This document shows, piece by piece, positions 36,320-49,277 of a DNA stretch of 64,000 nucleotides. The notes under the pieces were generated by a model. That model saw nothing but the letters and a program-made list of their open reading frames with translations. It was not told the origin of the DNA and ran no database searches. Location: the NCBI GenBank assembly GCA_023374025.1, contig SIJG01000002.1, positions 3,231,626-3,295,625 of the forward strand, written 5' to 3'. Made by a program: the position numbers and the translations under genes. Positions within the stretch are counted from its first letter, which is position 1. Each line of letters begins with the position of its first letter. The DNA is from Heterodera schachtii. Taxonomy: Eukaryota; Nematoda; Chromadorea; Rhabditida; Heteroderidae.

Positions 36320-36581
36320 AAACGATCTCATCATTTATTTTCTTTTATTATATGTATTGTATTGTAAATTGTTGATTTTGCTGTACAATATTCTATTTAT
36401 TACTTGTTTCATTGAATATTTCTTCATTACAAAGTGTCTTGTCCGTTTTGACATTTCATTAGTGAAGGGGGGAGGGAATGTGTGTCCTTCCTCCGTTAGT
36501 CCATAGTTCCGTTGCAAATCCGCCGCGTTTTTCTGTTGAAATAGATTTGCAGCAGTTTACGTTATGGACGGTTAAAAAAGG

Positions 36582-38292
36582 GGGTTGGGGTCATTTCCCT
36601 ACCGCCAATTCCCTACCGCCATTTCCCTACCGCCACTTCCCTACCAGCCATTACCCTACCGGCCGTTTCCCTACCGGCCATTTCCCTACCGCCATTTCCC
36701 TACTAAGGCATTTGGGCCATTTCCCTACCAAAGTATGAATATTAATAAACAGTACGATTAAAACAAGCAAGAAAATTAAATAACATTTTATCTGTTTCAA
36801 ATCAAGGTCTCATTTCATAATTTCGAGAAATTCCGATCAAAAAAGTAATAATAAAATGATGATTGAAAGGCTGATGATTTGGGAAAATGTTGGTGTCTCC
36901 GTTGTTAAGTGGTAAATAATTTTGAACCATCGTAAGAATTCGGCGGTCTGCTTCACGATATTTCTTTGCCTTTTGCGGTGGTTCTTGTCCAGTTGAACAC
37001 TTCGCGAAGTCATCATCCGATAACTTTTGATCCTTTCGCAGAAGGTCAATGAAATGCCAAATCGATGGATGTGAACAGGCAAATGCGCATTGCAGGCGTC
37101 TGTTCGCGGCTTCTGAATGGTTATTCGTTCGGTCATCGCCTTGCAGTGTTCGAGTGTAAACACTCCAAATGTTTGGGTCAAATCGCGGGCGCGTTCGGCT
37201 TCCATCATGCTTAATACGACCCGTGTAGTTCATGATGAACCTAATAAATAATTAACAATAAATAGTAAACAATTTGTGAGAATGTCAATTTACCAGTCAA
37301 GGACGGGAGTAAGTTGGTCGGGAAGAGCCATGTCCAGAGCAATAATAGGTGCCATCGGCGAAACACTCTTTCATTTCATGCGACCACCGACCATTTGACT
37401 CACGTCCAAATATCAGTATTCTAAATTGCGCTTTAAATAATTAAAAAGTGCGCATGTGTACTACCGCTGTTCCCTCCCGTTCTCTTGGTAAACTCCCGAA
37501 TCGGCTAATAAAAATTGTTCGGTTTGTTCTTCGGTGCGCCCATACATTTTGTATGCGTCTGGGATGATTAAGTCTGTGAGCGTGTTTGGAACTGGCGGTG
37601 GTGCGTTTATTTCATGACGTACACGCTTGATTACCTAAGCACAAAAAATCTCATAACAAAAAAAAAGAAAAAACTTTTTTGATCGCATTCTTGGTAGGGA
37701 GTTGCGCAAGGACTGGCGTGGCCACATTCTGCAGTGACAAAGAGCGAATTGTCGCTGGTGGTTCCATTGTTTGTTCCGCCCGGCGTTTGATTTTAGTGAT
37801 CACTCGTTGCGCTTCCATTCGAGCTGCACTTGGTTCACACTGATGGTTTCCAACTTCACGCAAAACGTTGTTGTTGAGGTTAGTGTGAAGGCGCCCTTTG
37901 CAACGGATGTCTTTTGCGTGATGGTGTTCACATGACCAAAAGCGAACTTCACCGTCAGCACTCGGCTTGTGAAAAATGTATGAATGACCGTTGTGTTGAA
38001 GCTTTGTACGGTTCTTTTGTGTTAGAATTGTCTGCATTTTCTAATCTATAACTTAAACAAAAATTTATTATCTTATAATTCACGAAATGTTGAAAATACC
38101 CTTTCTATTTTTGAAATTTGCCGAAAAATTTCGAAAACATTTTTGGTAGGGAAATGGCCCAAATGCCTTAGTAGGGAAATGGCGGTAGGGAAATGGCCGG
38201 TAGGGAAACGGCCGGTAGGGTAATGGCTGGTAGGGAAGTGGCGGTAGGGAAATGGCGGTAGGGAATTGGCGGTAGGGAAATGGCTCGATCCC
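36582..38292. mobile_element. Mutator-like element with long TIRs
   Basis: A 1711-bp element flanked by the 9-bp duplication TAAAAAAGG (36573-36581 and 38293-38301). Both ends carry inverted repeats of about 150 bp (36582-36732 and 38142-38292) built from tandem CCCTACCGCCATTT-type units that match almost base for base between the arms. The outermost bases are GGGTTGGGGTCA on the left and GGGATCGAGCCA on the right. Long TIRs, a 9-bp duplication and an internal FLYWCH/MULE transposase remnant support the Mutator superfamily. The close TIR match suggests recent activity or gene conversion. Confidence 0.92.
36802..38037 (-). pseudogene. Internally deleted FLYWCH-type MULE transposase
   Basis: The N-terminal part (37651-38037) has a FLYWCH-like zinc finger: HSYIFHKPSADGEVRFWSCE, then CKGRLHTN and HQCEP. 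About 37330-37620 encodes the pre-catalytic region in pieces (IPDAYKMYGRTEEQTEQFLL; then GRESNGRWSHEMKECFADGT, which contains the first likely catalytic aspartate). The C-terminal part (36802-37233) reads RFDPNIWSVYTRTLQGDDRT and NNHSEAANRRL, typical of the end of nematode MULE transposases. The roughly 200 or more residues with the remaining DDE residues are missing between FADGT and the C-terminal part, so this copy cannot be autonomous. Confidence 0.8.
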
Positions 38293-38302
38293 TAAAAAAG
38301 GG

Positions 38303-38404
38303 GAAAATCGCCAAAATCAAATCATTGGCGTACAAACAAAATGACAATGTATTCAAATGTAAAACAAAGTGTCTTAACTGTGGCCAAATTACTAATCAAA
38401 GACA
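38303..38404. repeat. Repeat fragment shared with 29544-29644
   Basis: Starts AATCGCCAAAA and ends AATCAAAGAC, with interspersed matches including ACAAAATG and ATTCAAAT. It adjoins the right target duplication of the Mutator-like element, whereas the other copy adjoins the hairpin at 29645. Confidence 0.55.
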
Positions 38405-38485
38405 TTTTGTTGTTTCCAATTATATTTATTAAACGCATGTAGACAAATAACATTTTAATGCTTGAAATATAAAATTTACCGGTGA

Positions 38486-41400
38486 TTAAATTTTGGGGAA
38501 AATAAAAATTTTGTTTGAAAGAAATGGGAAAAGAACATTTGGCAAAATGCCATAAATCGCAAGTAAAAAAGGGTGATGGTTCTTCACGCGAATGGCTTCT
38601 TCGGCGGACCCAGCGACTACGGTAGTGTACAGATTATAGTAGGACAACGGGTCGCAGTCGAGCGAAGAACGTCCGTGCATAAACACGCGGCAAATTCGGT
38701 GCCGATTCAGTGAGCGGGGCCAGGCGAACTGTTTTTTTGTTGGGGGGGGGGGGGGTTAGGGAAGGTTGGCACGGGATGGATTATGCCAATTTAGATTCAT
38801 CCGGGGGGAAAAAGGGGGGGGGGGGAATTTCGGAGCAGAGCCAGCAAGAGGTCCGGACTCCGGACAATCCGTCATTGGACAATTTGTCAGAAAATTTTTT
38901 TTTGAGCAATGATCAAAATCTTGCGAAAACGATTGTTAAATTTAAGAAATAAAACTTACATAGTTATTTAAAATTTTCTAATTACTCAATAATTCAATTT
39001 AATTGATCGTCTTTAGAAATTATCATTTGATTCTTTTAAAAATGATTCTTTCAATTAATTCACTTTTTTAGCCATTTAAATTCATTTCACATGAATGATT
39101 TTAAAAAATCTAATGATTTAAAACAAATTTTGCTGACGGATTGTCCGGGAGCCGGCAAAATGCCGAAGAAGGGGTGGGACTGGGCCGGGTTCCGTGGCTT
39201 TGCTAGGCCGGGATTCCGCGGTTTCCAAATGGATTTTTGGGATCTCCGGAATCGTCGTCCTTGTGCCGCAACGCCTTTCACGCAGCGGTACGCACCCGCA
39301 CACAAAGTTCATGCGTCCGCAGGTCGGGCGTCCGCCAGACGGGGAAAGTGCCGGTGAACCATCCGTCCAACAGAGTGCCGTTGCCCAAGTGCCGCGCGTG
39401 CTTCACATACGCATTCTCACGCACCTATTTTGGCACAAAAAATTCCTCTACTCTAAAGAAGAAATGGGCCTTGGGCCACAACGAAATTTGATGGATTATA
39501 GAGAGAGATAATCCCTTATTTGTTAGTCCTCATGAATTCCCTTTTTGCTAAGTTAGAGACCAAGTGCCGAGACGATATAAAAATGCCAAAGTCTTTAATG
39601 AAGTAAAAAATAATAATTTGGCATTTTTTCTCGGCATTTGGTTTAAAAACAGTTGGAGCTTTGGAACAATGCCAAAAATTGTTGGCTTTTGGCAGCAGTT
39701 TTCCCCGTCATCGATTAATTGCCCTCGGGGTCCTTATGCAAAAACATTTCGCCAAATGCATTTAAAATTGTTTTTTTTATCTTCCACCACCATTCAATCA
39801 TTGATTATTGTCACTTGGTAGTCGATGAACACAGTGACGGGCAACGGAACGGCGGGCCATTGCTCGTCCAATCTGATCAGATAACGGACAGCTTCACAGT
39901 TTTTCATCCTTTAGAAGAGGGTGGATTTTTAAAAGAGATTAAGCCTTATTTGCGAACTTAACACGCAATTGGAGGAGTCGCTGAAGCCATGAGAGTTCAC
40001 TGGAAAAGGCAGCAAATAAAGAAATAATTTAAAGATAAAATTTAATTTCAAACCTTTTTTAAATTAAATACTGTATTTATAGCATTAAATAATAATTATT
40101 GGTTTTTATTTTAATGAAAATTTTTATTTGCAAAATTATTAAAATATGGTTATTTTTAACGTTTGACATTTTCCCACCTCCCATTGCGCCACACTTCACG
40201 TTCCGGCTACGAAACAGTAAAAAAAAGGTTTTAACATTTGAATTATTGCGCCAAAAAAACAAAAAGTGCCAATGCCATCATTTCATGGTCTGTTCACCTT
40301 GAACACGAAAGTGCTGCTGTGGTTGGCCCAGTGCTGCTGGTAAAGGCGTCGAGCCGGCAAAAGCTGCTCAAAATGAATGGCACTGCGAAATGCCAATTCG
40401 TACCAATGGCCGGCTTGGAGTTGGCACGCGTTAAGCGACTTAACAGCGGACAAACACTAGCCACTAATTGTACGCTTTCTCTGATTGATAATTCTTTGAT
40501 TTAAATTATTGTATTTATTGAATTATAGCCCCCCTTTTGAGGGGTTGAAAAATAGAGCCTCCGGGGGCTCTATTTCAATAAATACGGAATGTGATAGATT
40601 TTCTGCACCACCCGAATTGTGCCGGGCAGTGCTCTGATCGGACAGTTGGGGTTGCCGGCGGTGGCCGAATTGGCATCACTTTGTTGGTCGATTGGCCACC
40701 ATTGATTTTGGCGGTGCCGTCCCTGCTTCATGTGCTCATTGCTGCTGTTGCCGCTGTGTAACATTAAAATTAAATTGATCATCGAACCCAAATTAGCCAA
40801 AACCAGGCCCATGTCCAATGTGGGCGGCATTCGGCACATGCCCCGGGGGGATAGACTACCAATTATTTTTAATTGACGCCAAATGAAATGTTGGTCCCTT
40901 CATAAAATGTCAATGCCATTTTGAAAATTGCTTATTGAAAAATTCTGGCGAAATTCTTTTACTTTTAGCCACAATTGTCCGTTTGATTTTTACCGATCGC
41001 CGCCCCGTTCGTCCGCTTCGACCAACCGCTCAATGAGCAAAGCGATGCTCCGTTGGCACGGCTGGTAATAGCCCAAATCGGGCGCGAACCGATACTCGCC
41101 CTGATAGCCCTGGTGGGGGGACAAAAGGCAAAGTAATGAGTATAATTAGTTAATTTATCTTATCCCCGATATTTTTTTGCATCCGAACAGTCAAGGACCA
41201 ACCCAATGCTATTTTCAAAAGACTTTCTAAAATTTTCTGGGATAAAAATGCCACTTTTTTACAGTAATCCGACTTAAGTGACGCCCACCGTATACTCCAC
41301 AGTGCAGTGCTGGGCGGAGCCCACCGGACGCAGCCACAGCTGCACGCTCGCGTTCAAAAAGGTCGTGCGCCGCGTGTCGCGCGCGAGCGCCGCCGCGCCT

Positions 41401-41991
41401 TTGTTCGTCTCGACGGACGCGCAAATTTTGAGCTCGGGCGGAAAAAAACTGAATTTGAAAATGATTCGAGCGGCGGAAATTGGCTCAAAATTCGGAGGCA
41501 AAAAGGGACCGAGGGCATTGGCAAGAAAAAATGATGGCACTTCGTGGGGCAAGCGATGCCATCCCTGATCAATGATGGCATTTCGTTTTCCCACCGATAG
41601 CCCAATTGGGGAGGGGAGGAGAGGGGCATCGTGAGTTATCTAGCACTCAATCTGGACCTGGTCTAACTAGGCTTCATGTTGGGTAAGATGTGAGAGAGAG
41701 AGAGGGCGGGGGAGAATGAGAGAGAGAGAGAGAGAGGAGAGAGAAGAGAGATAAGGGAAGAAAGAGGGGGAGAGAGTGAGGAGAGAACGAGAGAGAGAGA
41801 TTGGGGGGGGAGAGAGTGAGGGGAGAGAGATGGGCAAGGATTTAAAACTTTCTCTAATTTCATAAATTTTCGAATCCATCCATCGCTTAAAAGAGCACCA
41901 GCATTGTGTCCAATTGGAATGGCTCCATTTTTGAGGTGCACGCGCGCAGACTGAGCCGCAGCGGCCGCTCCGCGCTGATCAATTGGTGGTG
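38486..41991 (-). CDS. Unknown multi-exon protein
   Basis: Minus-strand exons, in reading order: 41899-41991 (uncertain), 41289-41448, 40994-41109, 40612-40855, 40298-40438, 40161-40206, 39815-39891, 39296-39424 and 38486-38728. From the second exon on, all phases agree and every intron is GT-AG. The protein shows paired cysteines and beta-rich stretches (ELKICASVETNKG, VQLWLRPVGSAQHCTVEY, GYYQPCQRSIALLIERL, GHWYELAFRSAIHFEQLLPA, EVWRNGRWENVK, PLPVTVFIDYQ, GNGTLLDGWFTGTFPVW, HRICRVFMHGRSSLDC). It looks like an extracellular or luminal protein, but I cannot name the family, and the N-terminus is not found. Joining 41899 to 41448 needs a one-base phase change near an A/T homopolymer. Exon 4 can also read on to a stop at 40570. 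Confidence 0.55.
38860..39148. mobile_element. MITE with TIR CCGGACAATCCGTCA
   Basis: Fifteen-base inverted repeats at 38860-38874 and 39134-39148 flank 259 bp of AT-rich sequence. The same terminus bounds the 71-bp foldback at 22784-22854. It lies in the last intron of the unknown minus-strand gene. Confidence 0.75.
40511..40587. repeat. Compact palindrome
   Basis: GTATTTATTGAA at the left pairs with TTCAATAAATAC at the right, and TATAGCCCCC pairs with GGGGGCTCTA. The centre holds a further self-complementary TAGAGCCTCCGGGGGCTCTA. It lies in an intron of the unknown gene and supplies the stop codon at 40570-40572 if that intron is retained. Confidence 0.7.
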
Positions 41992-43105
41992 CTGAAAAGC
42001 GGACAAACGGACGACGGAAAGCAAAGACAAATGGAGAAAGGGGAAAAGCATCGGAGAGATTGGAGGAAAAAGGGGAGAAAAAGTCTAAAAGGGGGGAGAG
42101 AAATTGAAAAAGAAGTAATAAAAATGTAAGAATGGAGCGAGAAAAACAATTAATTAATAAATGAAAAACCAATCTTTTTTAAATTTATTATACTAAATAG
42201 AAATATTTTCGAAGATTTAATTTTTAAAAAATAATTAAAAATGTGAAATGGAGACTAATTAATAAATTGAAAAACCAATTCTACCCATTTTTTTTGAATT
42301 TATTATTTTAATTTGAAAAATATTCCATAAAATTAATGTGATTAATTTTGAAGGAGAACAATTTAAAAATTCCCGGATCAAAAATAAAAAATCTCCAAAA
42401 TTAAATCGATTCTTTAAATAATTTTATTTTTAATCACTGTAATTGCAAATTATCAACTAATAAATCAAAAAATTGTGGCCAATTGGCACAATTTGCCCCG
42501 CTTCTTCTGTCATTTGTCGTGCCGATTTGACAACCGATAAATGAATGAATGAATGCCCCGGCGAAAGATTTATTTCGGCACAAACTCTCCCGGGGGAATT
42601 TGCCACAAATTTTTATTTGGCCCATTATGGGCTATGCGCCAATTTTTCGGGCATTTTTGGACATTCGGCTGCACATTTTTATTGCATTTATATTTGACGA
42701 AAGAAGGCACAAAGAAAGGGACGCGGCCGACGGACGGCACCCCCCGGGGGCACGGCACAGACAAACTGAGAAAAAGCGGCAAATCTGACGACAGACAAAC
42801 TGTCCGCTGGGGACAAAATTTAATAAATTCCAATTTTTAACGCATCAAAAAAGGAGTGTTTTTGTTCCTATGTATAGTTTATTCCGAGAACCACCTGAAA
42901 TTAAAAGAATGAGGAGCAAATATCCACCAAATCCGATCACGAATTATAAATGGCAAAATCAAATCATCAGACAAATCAATCGGCCCTATGAAAATAACTT
43001 AAATAATTATTAACATAAATATTATTTGTGCACAATCGCTCATTACGAGTCGTTGCCAATTTTCATTCTTTGGTCGTCGTCATCCATTCTCTCTTTCGCT
43101 GTCTC
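41992..43105. other. Spacer, no supported gene
   Basis: AT-rich sequence with one GC-richer patch at about 42560-42790 containing ORFs that overlap on both strands and have no domain or splice support. It should contain the 5' end of the unknown minus-strand gene, but I could not identify a start codon exon. Confidence 0.4.
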
Positions 43106-45489
<2,384 letters not shown>

Positions 45490-46497
45490 TTTTGACTAAC
45501 AATACGCCTAAACAATCTCCAAAAAGTTTATACCTCACATTTTTTAAGTTAGTAATTGAAAAAAAAATCTCAAAACAAAAAATATTGAAAAAAAGTCAAG
45601 AGTTTACCGGAGGACGCACTTTCTTTTGTTGTTATATGCAAAAAATAAAATAAAAATGCTTTTTTAAATTTTTTTTTTTTTTTGTCAAAATTCAAAGGAA
45701 TTGAAAAAGCGGTAAAAACGAAAGAAAAACAATTGTTGTTTTTGTTGTTGATTTATTTTATTTTCTTTCTTTTGGCCAAAGTGAGCGGTCTTTGATCAGT
45801 TAAATGAAACATTTCGTCGGGTTTTTGTAAAAGTGAAAAGGGATCGGAGGAGGGAGCACATGTTTGGTTTAAATTGTTTACATTTGTATTGATTCCCTTA
45901 ATGATGCGATAAAATCAAGAAATGGGATGGATAATGAATTATGATGAATGATGAACTGAAACTTTGCATTTTGGAATAGTTGCTAAAATAGAGACCGGAA
46001 CGGACGGGACTTCTGGTACTGAGTCGGGCTTTTGGTACTTTTCCGTTTTGGGGCCAATTTTTGAATTTTTTTTTAATCAACAGCGGGCGCGTAGAATTTC
46101 TAAAGCTACGCGCCAAAATTATTTCGACTGCATAAATGCCATAATTAGAGTTCTTCGAATGAAGGGTCTGCGCCACGGGTTTTGACATTTTCGCGCCAGA
46201 GGAATTCGCACAAATACGAGTCAAGTTCTACTCACCCGCTTTTGATTTAAAAAAATTCAACCTTTGGCCCCAAAACGGAAAAGTACCGGGCTTTTTTCTC
46301 TAACTCAAGAATTTATCAATGAAACATTTTGGAAAACATCTCAAAAAATCCGCATAATTTTTCCGCTCATGGCCTTACAATTTAATTTGAATGAAAACGC
46401 CGGCGGGCAATTGATGCCAAAAAGCCCGTTTTTTAAAGACAAAATTTGAATTTCAGCGAAGAAAATGCCGAAAAATAAACGGCCCGATAAATCAAAA
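45490..46497. other. Spacer upstream of AK2, no gene seen
   Basis: AT-rich with T and A homopolymers near 45660-45685. No supported ORF. It presumably contains the AK2 promoter or trans-splice site; none is distinctive. Confidence 0.5.
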
Positions 46498-46720
46498 TTT
46501 GTCTGACCGGGTTTGTATGTATCATTAGAGGCGCTGCAATGAAGGCGATCTCTCGTGAGGCAGAGACGCATACGGTCACTCACTGGTCATTGCCTCACCA
46601 GAGAACGATATCGCGTCCCAGCGAGTGACCACTGGTCACTGACCAGTGACTATATGCGTCTCTGCCCTACGAGAGAGTGCGCGCCTCTAAAGAGACCATA
46701 CAAACTGGGTCAGACAGAAA
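46498..46720. mobile_element. Foldback element
   Basis: Inverted repeats: left TTTGTCTGACC...GTTTGTATG...AGAGGCG...CTCTCGTGAGGCAGAGACGC; right complements TATGCGTCTCTGCC, CTACGAGAGAG, CGCCTCT, CATACAAAC and GGTCAGACAGAAA. The centre is dense in GACCAGTGAC/GTCACTGGTC repeats. No ORF, no clear target duplication. Confidence 0.75.
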
Positions 46721-46743
46721 GTTACCATCTTCTACTTAAAAAG

Positions 46744-47126
46744 GGGAACCGGCCACTTCGGCGCGGGCCATTTCGGCGCCGATTCAAATAACTTTTTTCA
46801 TTCTCAACCAAATTAAATATTTTTATTATCATTCGATAGCTCTTGAGATTCTCTATTAGCCTGCAAAATTTCAAAAAATTTCATTTGTTTACAAAAAAGT
46901 TATGGCCAAAAACCTCAAAAATTGACTTTTTCTTGGCTTTTTCGGCGCCGCGTGCCATAACTTTTTTATTTTTGAATCATTCATTTCTATTTTGGCATGT
47001 AATATAGAGCACACATAGAGCTTTCAAAGGATGCCAGAATGGCTAAAGTTGACTGACAAATAAAAAAGTTATAGCATTTCAAAATTTGCGGCGCCGAAAT
47101 GGGCCGCGCCGAAGTGACCCCGACCC
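46744..47126. mobile_element. MULE-related MITE
   Basis: A 383-bp element flanked by the 8-bp duplication TTAAAAAG (46736-46743 and 47127-47134). The left end reads GGGAACCGGCCACTTCGGC; the right end, reverse-complemented, reads GGGTCGGGGTCACTTCGGC. Both arms continue with GCGCGG and CATTTCGGCGCC. The right terminus closely resembles the Mutator-like element's GGGTTGGGGTCATTTCCC, so this is probably a non-autonomous relative. Non-coding. Confidence 0.85.
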
Positions 47127-47276
47127 TTAAAAAGTGATTAAAATCGCAGGATATTTCAAATTTTTGAAAATTTAAAATTATGTAAGTGCATACGTTTATT
47201 AAACATGCTAAATTACATGGCTAATGAAACGTGAAATGATCAATCAGTGTTTGGTCGTTGATGGTGGAAAAATAAA

Positions 47277-49078
47277 TTAATTTTTCTGTGCCGTCGTCGC
47301 CACGGCACTTCTTTGACTGTTTGGCTTCGCGTTGTTGTTGTCTTCGCTGTTTTGTTTTGTGTCTTCCTCCGCCACATTTTTTTGCTGACGGCACACGGTG
47401 CTGTCTAACTGGCGAATGTGCGGCAGTGCCAGCATCGCCTTGCGCCTGTACTGGTTGGTGTCCGTGGTGTACAACGGGTTGTGCTCCAGGTACACCGTGT
47501 CGAGGGCGCGAAGCTGGGCCAACTTGTCCACCTCGGACCAAACAGCGATTTTGTTGTTGTTCAGCTAAAATGGGAAAAAGTTTTAGATTTTTGAAAAATG
47601 CAATTTTCTAGAAAATTTCGGGTCCGTGAAACTTCACACTTACCCAAATGTCCTCCAATTTCTGTAAATGTCCCAAGCCATCCAAATTGACGATTCTGTT
47701 GTTCGCTGCGTCCAAAATGATCAGCTTCGACTGAATTTGCTTTGGTTTTTTTCTATCGGCTATTTCCAAGCACCTGATTGTCAAGTCCGGCGAGGCTGTC
47801 AATGCCCTGGTCACTGAGATGCAACTCTTCCAACTCCGTCAGTGTGTCCAACCCTTCCAATTTGGTCAAGTGATTAGCCTAAAAGGAAAATCAAATGGCA
47901 AAAGGACAAAACAAATTAATTTTGATTTTGAAGGAGTATGCACATCGAAATTAAGCAATTTTTAAAAATTTTCTATGCAACTTTGGCGATTTGTTCGCCC
48001 ATTTTGTGCCACAACCAACCGGCAGACTGAGAACTCGCAACTTCGTCAACGTTTTGATTCCCTCAATTCGCTGAATGTCGTTGTGCCCCACAAACAGTTC
48101 GTTCAAATTGACCAAATGACACAAATTTTCGATGACCTTTTTTGAATGGGAGGGGGAGTATAAGTGGCGACTGATTGAGATAAATTTCCTGACGGACTAA
48201 AAACTCGCCTTAATTCGGTTGTCCCCCAATTCGAGCAGTTCCAACGCGTCCAATCCTTCCAGGCCTTCGATCCGTTTGATTTTGTTGTGAACGAGGAATA
48301 GACGGCGTAACTTTGTCAGTGTGGAAAGCCCTTAAAATGCATTTAAATTTCCATTTTTATAAAAAATTTTAATATTTGTTCAAATGACGGAGACAAATCG
48401 AAAATAAAAAAATGTGTCAATGTTGAGCAAAAGACAATTTATTTGCCTAAAAAATTTATTTGTATGCAGTCACCTTGAATTTTAGCGATTCTGTTGTAAC
48501 TCATGTCCAACATCACAAGGTTGACCAACTGGTCGAGGCCGGCAATTTCGGTCAGTTGGTTGTCGTACAGCTCCAACTCGGTCAGTGTGGTCAACCGGCC
48601 AAGGTTCGCATTCAGTGAAGTCAACAAATTTTGTCGGAGACCAAGAAACTAAACAATTTATTTTTTAATATTAAATATAAGAATTTGCCTAAAAATCACT
48701 GAAATGGACTGTGTTTTGGCTCCATAAATTTACAAAAATGGAGTTATTTTATTCGAACGAACCTGTAATTGGGTGAACCTTGTCAAGTCCGGCACATCGT
48801 CCACTCGCATTTGGTTGAGTTCAATGCTCTAAAAATCAGACGTTGAAATACATACACATAATTCAGTGCTTTTCGTTTTCCATACTCACTCCAAGCCCAC
48901 TTTGAAAAACTCACAAAAAATTGCAAAACTATTTATAAACCAGGGTTCGTAATTATACCGTTTCTGAGTCAGGCATTCCACTTAAGTCGAACAAATTTCG
49001 AGATGCTGTCGGCTTCTCCTCCTCATTGGGCTGTCCGTCCACCTTTTGTGCCGGTATTTCCTCTTCACTTTGCGACAT
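47277..49078 (-). CDS. sds22: SDS22 / protein phosphatase 1 regulatory subunit 7
   Basis: Eight exons (48959-49078, 48763-48828, 48474-48648, 48209-48330, 48020-48136, 47774-47878, 47644-47730, 47277-47564) give 359 residues, matching the roughly 360 of animal PPP1R7. After an acidic N-terminus come about eleven SDS22-type leucine-rich repeats (TTLTELELYDNQLTEIAGLD, NLVMLDMSYNRIAKIQ, ALELLELGDNRIK, LFVGHNDIQRIEGI, LIILDAANNRIVNLDGL) and the C-terminal LRR cap LDTVYLEHNPLY then YRRKAMLALPHIRQLDSTV, which is diagnostic. It binds the PP1 catalytic subunit in nucleus and cytoplasm and takes part in PP1 biogenesis and mitotic control. The tail is glutamine/asparagine-rich. Intron 4 has a GC donor (AAG|GCGAGT). 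Confidence 0.96.
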
Positions 49079-49277
49079 GTTCTCTAAAAATTGAATTTTA
49101 TAGTTTTAAATTGAAAATGCGATTATCGCCGCGCGCGTTGGCCAGGAAAAATTAAAAATCAGCGAGAGCCGCAACATAGACGGAAAAATATTACCAAAAA
49201 TATTTTTTATAGAAAAATTTGGCATTCTGTTACATTTAGTTTTTTCTTTGTTTCTCTTAATTTTATGTACTACCTAA

